Shown here: positions 53,468-62,913 of the stretch, one piece after another
Layout of the letters: each line of letters opens with the position of its first letter
How positions within the stretch are numbered: position 1 is the first letter of the stretch
From: Flavobacteriaceae bacterium
GTDB taxonomy: Bacteria; Bacteroidota; Bacteroidia; Flavobacteriales; Flavobacteriaceae
Assembly (NCBI GenBank): GCA_025800395.1
Contig: JAOXRU010000012.1
Location: 62,001 to 126,000, forward strand
Length of the DNA stretch: 64,000 nt
Reading direction: 5' to 3'
Made by a program: the position numbers and the translations under genes
The notes under the pieces: generated by a model
The model's input: the letters and a program-made list of their open reading frames with translations, nothing else
Database searches by the model: none
What the model was told of the DNA's origin: nothing

Positions 53468-54060
53468 AAGCTTAATTTTTTTTCAAAGATAACAAAGAGT
53501 TCGTTGCCTGCACGTGGTGCTATAGAATTGTGGCAGGCTTGCATGTGCATTTTTTCGAATTGATCTCCAAAAAGCTCTTGATATTCGGTTTTAGAACCAC
53601 CAAAGGGAGGGCCATCTGTTTTGGACATGTCAAAAAGTAAACCTACGAGTTTACCGCTGGGAGTCAATAGTTCTGCCATTTTTTTTACATATGCCTTTCG
53701 CATACCAGGAGGAAGAGCGCAAAAAAAAGTCTGTTCCAATATCAAATCGTATTGTCCCTTATGTTCAAAAAAATCTTGGTGGAGACATTGCGGTTTGGGA
53801 AAGTTTGGCAAGCGCTTTTGCAAGTCTTGGAGAGGTTCTATGGCAAAATCGAGGACGTTTACATTGTCAAAACCCTTATTAAAAGCATATTCCGCCTCAT
53901 ATGCATTTCCTGCTCCAGGTATAAGAATAGTAATGTTTTTGTCCTCCAATTGATCGATATAGCTGCAAATCGGAGGAGAGGCATAGCCTATGTTCCAGCC
54001 CGTATTTTGATTTTGATAGCGATCCGACCAATAAGTCGCTTGGTTTTCTTTGGCTTTCAT
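53464..54060 (-). CDS. TPMT-family SAM-dependent methyltransferase
   Basis: 198 residues. Class-I methyltransferase with motif I ILIPGAGNAYEAEYAF, the opening YWSDRYQNQNTGWNIG typical of the thiopurine S-methyltransferase group, and EQTFFCALPPGMRKAYV as motif IV region. It would methylate a small thiol, selenium or tellurium species, or a halide; the true substrate is unknown. Both ends overlap neighbours by 4 bp, so it is the middle of a coupled hslR-TPMT-PRTase operon. Confidence 0.87.
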   Translation of the reverse strand: MKAKENQATYWSDRYQNQNTGWNIGYASPPICSYIDQLEDKNITILIPGAGNAYEAEYAFNKGFDNVNVLDFAIEPLQDLQKRLPNFPKPQCLHQDFFEHKGQYDLILEQTFFCALPPGMRKAYVKKMAELLTPSGKLVGLLFDMSKTDGPPFGGSKTEYQELFGDQFEKMHMQACHNSIAPRAGNELFVIFEKKLSL

Positions 54061-54440
54061 TCTGTTTGGTTTTCGTCTTCACCCAAATATTCTTCCATAT
54101 CCCGGCGGTCTTTTTTTGTAGGGCGACCTGTTCCTTTTTTCCTGTAATAGTCTTTAGCGTATTTTACCATTTCCACATTGTTAAAAGCCTCCTTGGGAGT
54201 GAGGTCCTTGCGATAAATGTCTACTAGCTTGGCACCAACCCTGCTTTTGGGTAGATCCAAAACTTCTAGTTTGTAATTGATTTGGTTTTTGCGCAATTCT
54301 ATTTGGTCCCCAGGATAAACTTCTCTCGAGGGTTTTACCGATACTCCTTCAATTTTTACCTGGCCCTTTTTTACAGCATTGCTCGAAATAGATCGAGTTT
54401 TGAAGTAACGAGTATGCCACAAATATTTATCAATACGCAT
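54057..54440 (-). CDS. hslR: S4-domain RNA-binding protein, Hsp15 (HslR) family
   Basis: 127 residues. The S4 domain opens the protein: MRIDKYLWHTRYFKTRSISSNAVKKGQVKIEGVSVKPSREV read in two parts, then GDQIEL. A basic tail (KGTGRPTKKDRR) follows. In E. coli Hsp15 binds free 50S subunits carrying nascent chains and helps rescue them. The E. coli gene is heat-inducible; no heat-shock promoter is visible here. First gene of the coupled operon. Confidence 0.9.
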   Translation of the reverse strand: MRIDKYLWHTRYFKTRSISSNAVKKGQVKIEGVSVKPSREVYPGDQIELRKNQINYKLEVLDLPKSRVGAKLVDIYRKDLTPKEAFNNVEMVKYAKDYYRKKGTGRPTKKDRRDMEEYLGEDENQTE

Positions 54441-54595
54441 AAATCAAAAATCTATGTTAAGACCAATACAAAAATAATAGAAAATTGTATCTTGTGCACC
54501 TATTTTAAAAAAAACCATTTCCTTTTCAAGCAAACGGCAATGGTGGATATGGGCGAATGCGCAATTTGCGACGAAAAATATTAAAAAAAAGCTAG

Positions 54596-55507
54596 ATGAG
54601 AGTTAGAGTTGTTGGAATATTATTTTTGGGTCTTATAGGTATAATGGCTTGTAGTAAAAATAATAACACTGGAGCAGTCTTTGTTCCTGCAGAACCATAT
54701 GCAGAGCAGGCGGCCAAGGATCATGATTCGATAGAGAAATTTTTAAAAACCCATTTTTATAATTATGATCAATTTGAAAATCCACCAGCAAATTTTGATT
54801 TTAAAATTAAAGTGGAAAAAATAGAAGGAGCCAATGCCGATAAAACTCCCTTGTTTGATCAAATGTCCTATAGAGAAGTATTGTTGTCGGATGAGCATGA
54901 TGATGATGTAAAACACAAAGTATATTACCTGATAGCCAGAGAAGGATTGGGGGGGCAAAAGCCTACAGTAGCCGATTCTACCTTTTTAAACTATAGGGGA
55001 ATGTTGCTCGATAAAACACAATTTGATAAATCGGTGAATCCAATATGGTTCGATTTGTTGGCTGTTACCAAAGGTTTTCGCGAAGGAGTTGCCGAGTTAA
55101 AACCTGGTGGGGACTATGTGGATAATGGAGATGGGACAGGACAATATAAAGATTATGGCGTTGGTATGATCGTCATGCCATCGGCTTTGGGATATTTTAA
55201 TAGCCCACCAACTGGTAGCAAGGTAAAGGTATACTCTCCACTGATTTTCTTTGTAGATCTTTTCCGAGTAAATGAAGCAGATCATGATAAAGATGGAATA
55301 CCAAGTATAGAGGAAGATCTCAACGGAGATGGTAATTTGTTTAACGATGATACAGACGAAAACCGTATAGCAAATTATAATGACAATGATGATGATGGTG
55401 ATGGGATACTTACCAAAGACGAAATTATCATTAATGATGATGGTACCTACACCTTTAAAGATAGCGATAATGACGGTACTCCAGATCATCTGGATATAGA
55501 TAGTTAA
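54596..55507 (+). CDS. FKBP-type isomerase lipoprotein with calcium-binding tail
   Basis: 303 residues. Signal peptide and lipobox (LIGIMAC) predict a surface or outer-membrane lipoprotein. The FKBP-like domain (about 110-230) has FLNYRGMLLDKTQFDKS, TKGFREGVAELKPGGD and IVMPSALGYFN in order, although key catalytic aromatic residues cannot all be matched. The C-terminal 70 residues are Asp/Asn-rich (DHDKDGIPSIEEDLNGDGN, NDNDDDGDGILTKDE, DSDNDGTPDHLDIDS), like thrombospondin type 3 or EF-hand calcium repeats. Related to gliding-associated FKBP lipoproteins of Flavobacteriia, by general resemblance. Confidence 0.85.
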   Translation: MRVRVVGILFLGLIGIMACSKNNNTGAVFVPAEPYAEQAAKDHDSIEKFLKTHFYNYDQFENPPANFDFKIKVEKIEGANADKTPLFDQMSYREVLLSDEHDDDVKHKVYYLIAREGLGGQKPTVADSTFLNYRGMLLDKTQFDKSVNPIWFDLLAVTKGFREGVAELKPGGDYVDNGDGTGQYKDYGVGMIVMPSALGYFNSPPTGSKVKVYSPLIFFVDLFRVNEADHDKDGIPSIEEDLNGDGNLFNDDTDENRIANYNDNDDDGDGILTKDEIIINDDGTYTFKDSDNDGTPDHLDIDS

Positions 55508-55533
55508 ACCAATGCTAGAGATAATAAAATTAG

Positions 55534-55569
55534 AAAACCACTCTTTTTTGATATAGGGTGGTTTTTTTT
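55534..55569 (+). terminator. Terminator after the FKBP lipoprotein gene
   Basis: AAAACCAC (55534-55541) pairs with GTGGTTTT (55558-55565), followed by T residues, 27 bp past the stop codon. Confidence 0.75.
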
Positions 55570-55642
55570 AACCTGGTTATAGTTGCTAGATGCATCTATG
55601 GCTATCGCTTTTTGAAACTAGTGCTAATGGTTTTCTTGGGGT

Positions 55643-55677
55643 AAAAAAAAATACCTAGATCATTTTCTAGGCATTTT
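55643..55677 (-). terminator. Terminator after the OMP gene
   Basis: On the minus strand AAAATGCCTAGA and TCTAGGTATTTT form a 12-bp stem with one mismatch and a 6-nt loop, followed by T residues (55642-55647). It is 26 bp past the beta-barrel gene stop. Confidence 0.75.
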
Positions 55678-55702
55678 AATGGTTTGAATTGGTTTGTTCT
55701 TT

Positions 55703-56302
55703 TTAGAGTTTTAAGGATACTGCAAATATCAGTTGAGATGGTCTTGTGTCAATTCTTCCGCTAAAACTCTCTCCGATATTACTGCTTACAAAATCTGCTT
55801 CATTGGTTTTGAGTCCTCTTTCATAACGAACATCTAAGCCAAGTCGTCCTAGATTGACTCCTAGTCCAACTTGCAGACCAAAACTAAACTCGTTTTCGAT
55901 ATCTTTTAAATCGATATTTTCTGCCTCAAAATTGTTGTCTAATATATACTGAAAAGACGGGCCTCCAAACACATGAAGAGGTCCCAAAACATCTATTCCT
56001 ACTAAAACAGGGACATCAATTTTCTGGATTTCTAATTCTCCACTAGGGTAGCTACTGATAGTTTTGGTGTATATCAATTCTGGACGGAGGTAAACTACGG
56101 GTAGCTTTATTTTGCCATATACCCCAGCATGAAAACCTACTTTGGATTCCGAGCCATTGATGGCGTCTTGGGTTTCATTTATAAAATCTCCATTGGAATT
56201 GTAGTTTATCCCTCCTTTTATTCCAAATCCGGAGCCGCTTTGTGCAAATGCCACCACACTGCAAAATAATGCGATTAGGAAGCTTAGTTTAGTGTTTTTC
56301 AT
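55703..56302 (-). CDS. PorT-like outer-membrane beta-barrel protein
   Basis: 199 residues. Signal peptide ends near FAQ; GFGIKGGINYNSNGDF is the characteristic first strand. Alternating amphipathic strands follow (VGFHAGVYGKIKLPVVYLRPELIYT, EFSFGLQVGLGVNLGRLGLDVRYERGL with turns), ending in SQLIFAVSLKL. It belongs to the outer membrane protein beta-barrel (OMP_b-brl_2, PorT-like) group, which in some species serves type IX secretion; that role is not shown here. Single gene. Confidence 0.88.
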   Translation of the reverse strand: MKNTKLSFLIALFCSVVAFAQSGSGFGIKGGINYNSNGDFINETQDAINGSESKVGFHAGVYGKIKLPVVYLRPELIYTKTISSYPSGELEIQKIDVPVLVGIDVLGPLHVFGGPSFQYILDNNFEAENIDLKDIENEFSFGLQVGLGVNLGRLGLDVRYERGLKTNEADFVSSNIGESFSGRIDTRPSQLIFAVSLKL

Positions 56303-56392
56303 GTGTTAGAATTTAAAAAAACTACAAAAATGAGAAATCATTCTTGTAGTTTTTGATTTAAGTTTATTATACTTAACGCAGAAAGGGTTGAA

Positions 56393-57346
56393 TTATTTTC
56401 TGTCGATCACTTTTTTTGCAGCTGTTACTACAGCATTTCTGTCTAAGCCATATTTCGCCATCAACTGATCTGGAGTGCCACTTTCTCCAAAGGTGTCCTT
56501 GGTGCCTACAAATTCTTGTGGAACAGGGTTGTTTGTCGTTAATAAGCGAGAAACACTTTCTCCTAAACCACCATAAATATTATGTTCTTCGGCAGTAACA
56601 ATACATTTTGTTTTTTCTATAGAATCCAATATTATCTTGTTGTCTAGCGGTTTAATGGTGTGTATATTAATTACCTCAGCGGAGATACCTTCTGCATGCA
56701 GCGCTTCGGCTGCTTTCAAGGCTTCCCATACCAAATGCCCTGTAGCAACTATGGTTACATCCGACCCTTCTTGTAATAAGATTCCCTTTCCGATTTCGAA
56801 TTTTTGATTTTCTGGTAAAAATACAGGTACTTTTGGTCTTCCAAAACGCAAATATACTGGCCCGTGATGATCTGCAATAGCTAAGGTGGCTGCTTTGGTT
56901 TGGTTGTAATCACAAGGGTTGATCACCACCATGCCTGGCAACATTTTCATCATCCCTATATCTTCCAATACCTGGTGGGTGGCTCCGTCTTCCCCTAGAG
57001 TAACTCCAGCGTGGGAGGCACAAATCTTAACATTCTTTCCTGAGTAAGCTATAGATTGACGAATCTGGTCGTAAACTCTACTGGTAGAAAAGTTTGCAAA
57101 AGTACCTGTGAATGGTATTTTTCCACCAATGGTTAAACCTGCAGCGATACCAATCATATTGGCTTCTGCGATACCAACTTGGTAAAAACGCTCTGGATTT
57201 TCCTCTATGAAGGCATCCATTTTTAAAGATCCGATCAGGTCTGCGCAAAGGGCAACTACATGAGGGTTGGTTCTGCCCAATTCGGCTAATCCAGCGCCAA
57301 ATCCGCTACGAGTGTCTTTTTTTTCAGTGTATGTGTGTTTTTTCAT
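56393..57346 (-). CDS. Transketolase, C-terminal subunit
   Basis: 317 residues from MKKHTYTEKKDTRSGFG. It holds the pyrimidine-binding and C-terminal domains of transketolase: GLAELGRTNPHVVALCADLIGS, VGIAEANMIGIAAGLTIGGKIP (with the Glu that activates TPP), SHAGVTLGEDGATHQ, and VIVTAEEH-like CIVTAEEHNIYGGLG. With the N-terminal subunit encoded at 58.0-58.8 kb it forms a split transketolase that moves C2 units in the pentose phosphate pathway. The start codon overlaps the stop of the secreted-protein gene between them (TAATG). Confidence 0.94.
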   Translation of the reverse strand: MKKHTYTEKKDTRSGFGAGLAELGRTNPHVVALCADLIGSLKMDAFIEENPERFYQVGIAEANMIGIAAGLTIGGKIPFTGTFANFSTSRVYDQIRQSIAYSGKNVKICASHAGVTLGEDGATHQVLEDIGMMKMLPGMVVINPCDYNQTKAATLAIADHHGPVYLRFGRPKVPVFLPENQKFEIGKGILLQEGSDVTIVATGHLVWEALKAAEALHAEGISAEVINIHTIKPLDNKIILDSIEKTKCIVTAEEHNIYGGLGESVSRLLTTNNPVPQEFVGTKDTFGESGTPDQLMAKYGLDRNAVVTAAKKVIDRK

Positions 57347-58002
57347 TATTCTAGAATGCATTGTGTTGTAAGCGATATGTTCTTTTTGATCTCTTTAAGA
57401 CTTATAGTTTCCATGACTTTCTTCCCCTTGTGATCAATCATTTCCATAGGAAATCCAGAAGGTAGTTTTACAGATAAGTCCTTGTTTTTATAAAGCAGTT
57501 GAAGGACATAATCAAATATTTTGTTTAAAGAAAAGGGTTTTTTCGTATCAAGAGCTAAAATTAATGGTTTATCAGGCTCCGTTGAAGAAGCCAAGGAGTA
57601 ATAGGTTAAATCGCCCTCTTTTTCTTGGGGCATGCAAATAATTGCTTCAGGGCTTTCATGTGTAGCTTCTTCTGGTATTAATTCTGGTATATACATTTGC
57701 AGGATAGCATTAGATTTACCAACATCCATTTTCAGGGTGAGATAATTAGAATTGGTGTCAAATAATACTTGAACTCCCATTTCTTCTTTTGCATTTCTAA
57801 ATGTTGTTGAAAGTCCTTTAGCAATAACTTTCGTAAGTTTATTGTCTTTAAAAAAAACTACATTGCCTTTCTTGTTGAACAATAAAGTAATTGTGTCTTT
57901 TTGGACAAGCAATACCGCTTCATATTGTAGCGTGTATTCCTTGCTCTGTGCTAGAAGAATAGAAACCCAAAAGAAACATAAAAGGAAGCAATATTTTTTC
58001 AT
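57346..58002 (-). CDS. Secreted hypothetical protein between the transketolase halves
   Basis: 218 residues from MKKYCFLLCFFWVSILLAQ, a clear signal peptide. The mature part is beta-rich with segments such as LQYEAVLLVQKDTITLLF, VQVLFDTNSNYLTLKMDVG and a Lys-rich KGKKVMETISLKEIKKN end, resembling small envelope proteins. No family was recognised. It starts 1 bp after the transketolase N-terminal subunit stop and shares a base with the C-terminal subunit start, so all three genes are tightly coupled. Role unknown. Confidence 0.7.
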   Translation of the reverse strand: MKKYCFLLCFFWVSILLAQSKEYTLQYEAVLLVQKDTITLLFNKKGNVVFFKDNKLTKVIAKGLSTTFRNAKEEMGVQVLFDTNSNYLTLKMDVGKSNAILQMYIPELIPEEATHESPEAIICMPQEKEGDLTYYSLASSTEPDKPLILALDTKKPFSLNKIFDYVLQLLYKNKDLSVKLPSGFPMEMIDHKGKKVMETISLKEIKKNISLTTQCILE

Positions 58003-58003
58003 T

Positions 58004-58849
58004 CTAATAATCAATTAAAGTTACTGGATTTTGTTCCAAGGCCCTTGCCAGTTGTTCATCATTCGGTGCCTTACCGTGCCAAGCGTGGGTGTGCATCATA
58101 AAATCTACACCATTACCCATCTCTGTATAAAGCAATACACAAACTGGTTTTCCTTGTCCTGTTTTTGCCTTGGCTGATGCCATGCCTTCTATAATGGAGC
58201 TAACGTCATTCCCTGCTTTTATTTCTAATACTTCCCAATCGAAAGCTTCGAACTTCTTTTTCAAATCGCCCATGGCCAATACATGATCCGTAGAACCATC
58301 GATTTGTTTTCCATTTAGATCAATTGTAGCTATTAAATTGTCTACATTCTTTGCGGAAGCATACATTATGGCTTCCCAGTTTTGACCTTCTTGTAGCTCT
58401 CCATCTCCGTGTAAGCTATATACCAAATGGTGGTCGTTGTTTAGCTTTTTGGCATGTGCCGCTCCGATGGCTACAGACATCCCTTGTCCTAAAGAGCCAC
58501 TAGCAATTCGAACACCTTCTAAGCCTTCATGTGTGGTAGGGTGTCCTTGCAGACGGGAATCAATTAGGCGGAAAGTGTTTAATTCGGATACTGGGAAATA
58601 TCCGCGTCTGGCTAATACACTGTAAAAAACTGGAGAAATATGTCCGTTAGACAAGAAGAAAAGATCTTCTCCTATACCGTCCATATCAAATCCTTCTTTC
58701 AATTCCATTATCTCGTTGTAAAGACATACCAAAAATTCCGCACAACCCAAAGAACCTCCCGGGTGACCAGAATTTACTTTGTGTACCATACGTAGGATGT
58801 CTCGTCGAACCTGAACGGTTAAATCTTGTAATTCTTGCTGCGTAGCCAT
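58004..58849 (-). CDS. Transketolase, N-terminal subunit
   Basis: 281 residues. It carries the TPP diphosphate-binding domain: VNSGHPGGSLGCAEFLV, LSNGHISPVFYSVLA, ASGSLGQGMSVAIGAAHAKK, and the GDGELQEGQNWEA motif with Mg-binding Asp and Asn. Together with the subunit at 56.4 kb it makes a full transketolase of about 600 residues. Split transketolases are known in many bacteria. First gene of the three-gene operon. Confidence 0.94.
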   Translation of the reverse strand: MATQQELQDLTVQVRRDILRMVHKVNSGHPGGSLGCAEFLVCLYNEIMELKEGFDMDGIGEDLFFLSNGHISPVFYSVLARRGYFPVSELNTFRLIDSRLQGHPTTHEGLEGVRIASGSLGQGMSVAIGAAHAKKLNNDHHLVYSLHGDGELQEGQNWEAIMYASAKNVDNLIATIDLNGKQIDGSTDHVLAMGDLKKKFEAFDWEVLEIKAGNDVSSIIEGMASAKAKTGQGKPVCVLLYTEMGNGVDFMMHTHAWHGKAPNDEQLARALEQNPVTLIDY

Positions 58850-58934
58850 GTGATCAAATTATATTTTCTCTAGCAAAAGTAAGTTGCATTATGCTTACAA
58901 GCAACTCTAATTTGTTATTACTTATCAACGATAC

Positions 58935-60365
58935 TTAACAGTCGGTTAGATATACCCCAACTGCCAAGCCTCCTTCGGAGGTTTCTTTGTATTTGGTGTT
59001 CATGTCCAAGGCGGTTTTCCACATGGTGTTTACCACGGTGTCTAGTGGTATACGCGCGTTTTTTGGATCTGAATCTAATGCCAGTTCTGCTGCATTGATC
59101 GCTTTTATAGCTCCCATAGAATTACGTTCTATACAGGGCACTTGTACCAAACCGTTTATGGGGTCACAGGTGAGGCCCAAATGATGTTCCATTGCAATTT
59201 CTGCAGCCATTAATGCTTGTTCGGGCGTGCCACCCAATAATTCGGTTAATGCGCCAGCAGCCATAGCGGAAGAAACGCCTATCTCTGCTTGACAACCACC
59301 CATAGCTGCTGAAATGGTAGCTCCTTTTTTAAAAATACTGCCTATTTCCCCAGCTACTAATAGAAACTTTTTGATATGGGAAAAATCAGCTTGGTGGTTT
59401 TCTATCACCAAATAATACATCAATACTGCAGGAATTACCCCTGCGCTACCATTGGTGGGTGCGGTAACCACCCTTCCCAAGGATGCGTTTACTTCATTTA
59501 CGCTTAAAGCAAAACAACTTACCCATTTCAGGATTTGTCTAAATTTTACCTCGGTTTTTCTTATGGCTTCCAACCAACTTTCTGGATTTTGGTATGTGGC
59601 AGCAGAGTTGGCCATTAGTTTTTGATGGCTGTCAAAGGCCCTTCGGCGTACATTTAGTCCACCTGGCAATGTCCCTTCTGTATGACAACCAATATACATG
59701 CATTCTAGCATGGTATGCCAAATGGCTTGTAATTCTCTATCTATTTCTTGTGTAGTGCGCAGACTTAATTCGTTTTTGAATACTACATCTGAAATGTCGC
59801 AATCTAAATCTGCACAGTGTTTTTCTAGGTCTTTCCCTTTGATGATCGGATAAGGAAATTTGTTGCCTTCGGTTGGGGTATCATGCAGGGGTTCTTCATT
59901 CTCTTGTACCACAAAACCACCGCCTATCGAATAATAGGCTTCTTCTTCCCAGCTTCCATCAGTAAATAATGCCTTTAAAACCATTCCATTGGGGTGAAAT
60001 TCTAGAAAATCTCGATGAAAATGGATGTCCTTTTCAAAATCAAAAGAAACCATCTTTTGTCCTTTGCAGTGCAATCGTTTTGTAGTTTTTATTTCTTCAA
60101 TGACTTTTGAAATATTGGCTACTGGAAAACTAACCGGATCTGCACCGAATAAGCCTAATAATATGGCCAAATCGGTAGCGTGACCTTTGCCTGTAAGGGA
60201 GAGGGAACCGTATAAATGAACTTCAATATGTTCTACCATAGAAAGCTTGTTCTCGCTTTCTAATGTATTTACCCATTGTTCTGCGGCGCGCCAAGGACCC
60301 AAAGTGTGTGAGCTGGAAGGACCTACGCCAATTTTTAGCATATCAAATACACTAATCATTTCCAT
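58935..60365 (-). CDS. sdaA: L-serine ammonia-lyase (iron-sulfur type)
   Basis: 476 residues, the single-chain form. It deaminates L-serine to pyruvate with an oxygen-labile [4Fe-4S] cluster. The beta domain begins [25 protein letters not shown]; the alpha domain holds [18 protein letters not shown], and the cluster cysteines appear in SCFALSV-like, [25 protein letters not shown] and the C-terminal LTDC. ATG 60365 or 60359 may start it. Single gene. Confidence 0.95.
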   Translation of the reverse strand: MEMISVFDMLKIGVGPSSSHTLGPWRAAEQWVNTLESENKLSMVEHIEVHLYGSLSLTGKGHATDLAILLGLFGADPVSFPVANISKVIEEIKTTKRLHCKGQKMVSFDFEKDIHFHRDFLEFHPNGMVLKALFTDGSWEEEAYYSIGGGFVVQENEEPLHDTPTEGNKFPYPIIKGKDLEKHCADLDCDISDVVFKNELSLRTTQEIDRELQAIWHTMLECMYIGCHTEGTLPGGLNVRRRAFDSHQKLMANSAATYQNPESWLEAIRKTEVKFRQILKWVSCFALSVNEVNASLGRVVTAPTNGSAGVIPAVLMYYLVIENHQADFSHIKKFLLVAGEIGSIFKKGATISAAMGGCQAEIGVSSAMAAGALTELLGGTPEQALMAAEIAMEHHLGLTCDPINGLVQVPCIERNSMGAIKAINAAELALDSDPKNARIPLDTVVNTMWKTALDMNTKYKETSEGGLAVGVYLTDC

Positions 60366-60537
60366 ATGTTGATTGTTTTTTTAGTTGGTTCGTGCTCCCG
60401 AGTATCCAATAAGATCACTTAAGAGCAGCCCTGCAAATTATTGTTTTTTCCATGAAATTTTTGAAAAAACGCAAAAACCAATGCATTTGGATAATATGTT
60501 ATTATTTGTATTGGGTAATGGGGGAAAATAATATAAA

Positions 60538-60567
60538 AAAAGACTGCCCATTTACAGGCAGTCTTTT
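60538..60567 (-). terminator. Terminator after dnaK
   Basis: AAAAGACTGCC (60538-60548) pairs perfectly with GGCAGTCTTTT (60557-60567), an 11-bp stem with an 8-nt loop and a T-run on the minus strand, 28 bp past the dnaK stop codon. The rest of 60366-60595 is spacer. Confidence 0.85.
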
Positions 60568-60595
60568 CATATGTTATTAGTATTTCGAACTAAAA

Positions 60596-62509
60596 TTACT
60601 TCACTTCTTCGAAGTCTACATCTTGTACATCATCTGCTTGGTCTGCAGTTCCGCCTCCAGCTTGTGCACCTGGGTCTCCTCCTGGAGCACCGTTTTGTTG
60701 TGCTTCTGCTTGTGCTTTATACATATCTTCTGATGCTGCTTTCCAGGCTTCGTTTAGGGTATCCAAAGCTGGAGCAATAGTAGCTACGTCTTTGGTCTCA
60801 TATGCTTTTTTCAAAGCTTCCAAAGCATCCTCGATTGGTTTTTTCTTGTCGTCCGACAATTTATCGCCAAACTCTCCAAGTTGCTTCTCGGTTTGGAAAA
60901 TCATCCCATCCGCTTCGTTGAGCTTGTCTGCCTTTTCTTTTGCGGCCTTATCTGCCTCCGCATTGGCTTCAGCCTCTTGCTTCATTTTTTGGATTTCTTC
61001 GTCTGTAAGCCCAGAAGAAGCCTCTATACGAATGTTTTGCTCCTTGTTGGTGCCTTTGTCTTTTGCAGATACATTGATGATGCCATTGGCATCTATATCA
61101 AAAGTTACCTCAATTTGTGGTACTCCTCTTGGTGCTGGTGGAATACCATCTAAGTGAAATCTACCAATGGTTTTGTTATCTGTAGCCATTGGACGTTCTC
61201 CTTGCAATACATGTATCTCAACAGAAGGTTGGCTGTCTGCAGCTGTGGAGAATACCTGAGACTTTTTGGTAGGTATCGTTGTGTTTGATTCGATTAACTT
61301 GGTGAATACGCCACCCATGGTTTCTATACCAAGAGAAAGTGGTGTAACGTCCAATAATAATACGTCTTTTACGTCACCAGTAAGTACCCCACCTTGTATA
61401 GCAGCTCCTACAGCTACTACCTCGTCTGGGTTTACTCCTTTGGAAGGCTTCTTTCCGAAGAATTTTTCTACCGCTTCCTGTACTGCAGGAATACGAGTAG
61501 ATCCACCAACTAAAATAATTTCGTCTATATCGCCGGTAGACAAACCAGCATTTTTTAATGCCGTTTGACATGGCTCGATGGTTCTTTTTACCAAATCATC
61601 TATCAATTGCTCAAATTTTGAGCGGGTAAGGGTACGTACCAAGTGCTTTGGCCCTGTAGCAGTAGCCGTTACATAAGGCAAGTTGATTTCGGTTTGTGGA
61701 GAAGCAGATAATTCAATCTTTGCTTTTTCCGCAGCTTCTTTCAAGCGTTGCAAGGCCATAGGATCTTTACGCAAATCCATATTTTCTTCTGCTTGGAACT
61801 CTTCCGCCAACCAGTTGATGATTTTTTCATCTACATCATCACCACCAAGGTGTGTATCTCCGTCGGTAGATAATACCTCAAATACTCCGTCTCCCAATTC
61901 TAAGATAGAAACATCATGGGTACCACCTCCAAAGTCAAATACTACTATTTTTTGGTCTTCACCTTTTTTGTCCAATCCATAAGCCAAGGCAGCAGCAGTT
62001 GGTTCGTTGATGATACGACGAACTTTCAATCCTGAAATTTCTCCTGCCTCTTTGGTAGCCTGACGTTGGGCATCATTGAAATATGCAGGAACTGTAATTA
62101 CCGCTTCGGATACATCCTGTCCTAAATAATCCTCCGCAGTTTTTTTCATCTTCTGCAAAATCATGGCAGAAAGCTCCTGCGGGGAATACAAACGCCCGTC
62201 TATATCTACTCTAGGGGTATCATTGTCTCCTTGTACTACTTTATATGGAACGCGATCTTTTTCTAAACTCGATTCCGAGAACTTATTCCCCATGAATCGT
62301 TTGATGGAATAAATAGTTTTGATAGGATTAGTTACTGCTTGTCGCTTGGCAGGATCTCCAACTTTAATTTCACCGCCTTCTACAAAAGCAATTACCGAAG
62401 GGGTAGTGCGCTTCCCCTCTGCATTAGGGATTACTACCGGCTCGTTTCCTTCCATCACCGAAACACAAGAGTTGGTAGTTCCTAAGTCAATTCCAATTAT
62501 TTTACTCAT
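60596..62509 (-). CDS. dnaK: Hsp70 chaperone DnaK
   Basis: 637 residues. ATPase domain (about 1-380): [45 protein letters not shown]; the linker [15 protein letters not shown]; substrate-binding domain to about 505; helical lid and a Gly/Gln-rich tail ending in [12 protein letters not shown], with the EEVD-like acidic end typical of bacterial DnaK. It refolds and protects proteins with DnaJ and GrpE, which are not adjacent here. No CIRCE element was seen upstream. Confidence 0.98.
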   Translation of the reverse strand: MSKIIGIDLGTTNSCVSVMEGNEPVVIPNAEGKRTTPSVIAFVEGGEIKVGDPAKRQAVTNPIKTIYSIKRFMGNKFSESSLEKDRVPYKVVQGDNDTPRVDIDGRLYSPQELSAMILQKMKKTAEDYLGQDVSEAVITVPAYFNDAQRQATKEAGEISGLKVRRIINEPTAAALAYGLDKKGEDQKIVVFDFGGGTHDVSILELGDGVFEVLSTDGDTHLGGDDVDEKIINWLAEEFQAEENMDLRKDPMALQRLKEAAEKAKIELSASPQTEINLPYVTATATGPKHLVRTLTRSKFEQLIDDLVKRTIEPCQTALKNAGLSTGDIDEIILVGGSTRIPAVQEAVEKFFGKKPSKGVNPDEVVAVGAAIQGGVLTGDVKDVLLLDVTPLSLGIETMGGVFTKLIESNTTIPTKKSQVFSTAADSQPSVEIHVLQGERPMATDNKTIGRFHLDGIPPAPRGVPQIEVTFDIDANGIINVSAKDKGTNKEQNIRIEASSGLTDEEIQKMKQEAEANAEADKAAKEKADKLNEADGMIFQTEKQLGEFGDKLSDDKKKPIEDALEALKKAYETKDVATIAPALDTLNEAWKAASEDMYKAQAEAQQNGAPGGDPGAQAGGGTADQADDVQDVDFEEVK

Positions 62510-62646
62510 TATTACTAATTATTAAATGTTGTCAAATAGATTTTTGCTTGGTTTATTTCAAAAGCTATGCCACTACTTTTTTACTGCCAAGCTGTCATTT
62601 TTTTGTAATTCTTGCTGACGTTTTTGGTGCTTTTGTGGCAGTTTTG

Positions 62647-62812
62647 TGGGGGCTACCCCGCCTATGGGCGGGGTCGGGCTCTACGCTATAGTTTTTTGTC
62701 ACAAAAAAGTACTGCTATGGCTGTGGTAGCTTCCTCTGGTCGCTTCCTCGCTCATGCAGTACTAGTTTTTCTTCCAAAAAAGCTACCGCTACTATCCCTA
62801 GCCCGATCGTGA
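62647..62812. repeat. Composite interspersed repeat, copy 2 (GC-rich)
   Basis: It starts GGGGGCTACCCCGCCTATGG with an inner GC hairpin (CCCCGCC with GGCGGGG), then CGGGCTCTACGCTATAG and TTTTTTGTCAC..., and ends AAAAAAGCTA, CCGCTACTATC (62786-62796), CCTAGCCCGATCG. GGGCT near the left and AGCCC near the right can pair. It shares the CCGCTACTATC/TAGCCC parts and the T-run/A-run bracketing with the repeat at 5081-5226, but carries a different middle segment. Confidence 0.65.
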
Positions 62813-62889
62813 ACTATAAAAATGAACTGGATAGATAGGGGACAATAATTTTTTAAAAAATATTAAGAAGCTTATTGCGAGAGGTTGGT

Positions 62890-62897
62890 TATATTTG
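62890..62897 (+). promoter_or_regulatory. Candidate -7 box for tgt
   Basis: TATATTTG at 62890-62897 matches TAnnTTTG and lies 16 bp before the ATG. The best TTG (62875-62877) is only 12 bp away, short of the usual 17-23, so the -33 element is uncertain. Confidence 0.45.
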
Positions 62898-62913
62898 CCC
62901 CAATACATTTTCT

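Larger units (their letters stand above)
62510..62913. other. Region between dnaK and tgt with a GC-rich repeat
   Basis: The divergent spacer of about 400 bp is dominated by the composite repeat at 62647-62812. A short plus-strand frame within the repeat is not a gene. The part near tgt holds its -7 box. Confidence 0.6.

Noticed and set aside
62510-62646. CIRCE operator or heat-shock promoter upstream of dnaK
   Set aside because: No TTAGCACTC-N9-GAGTGCTAA inverted repeat is present.
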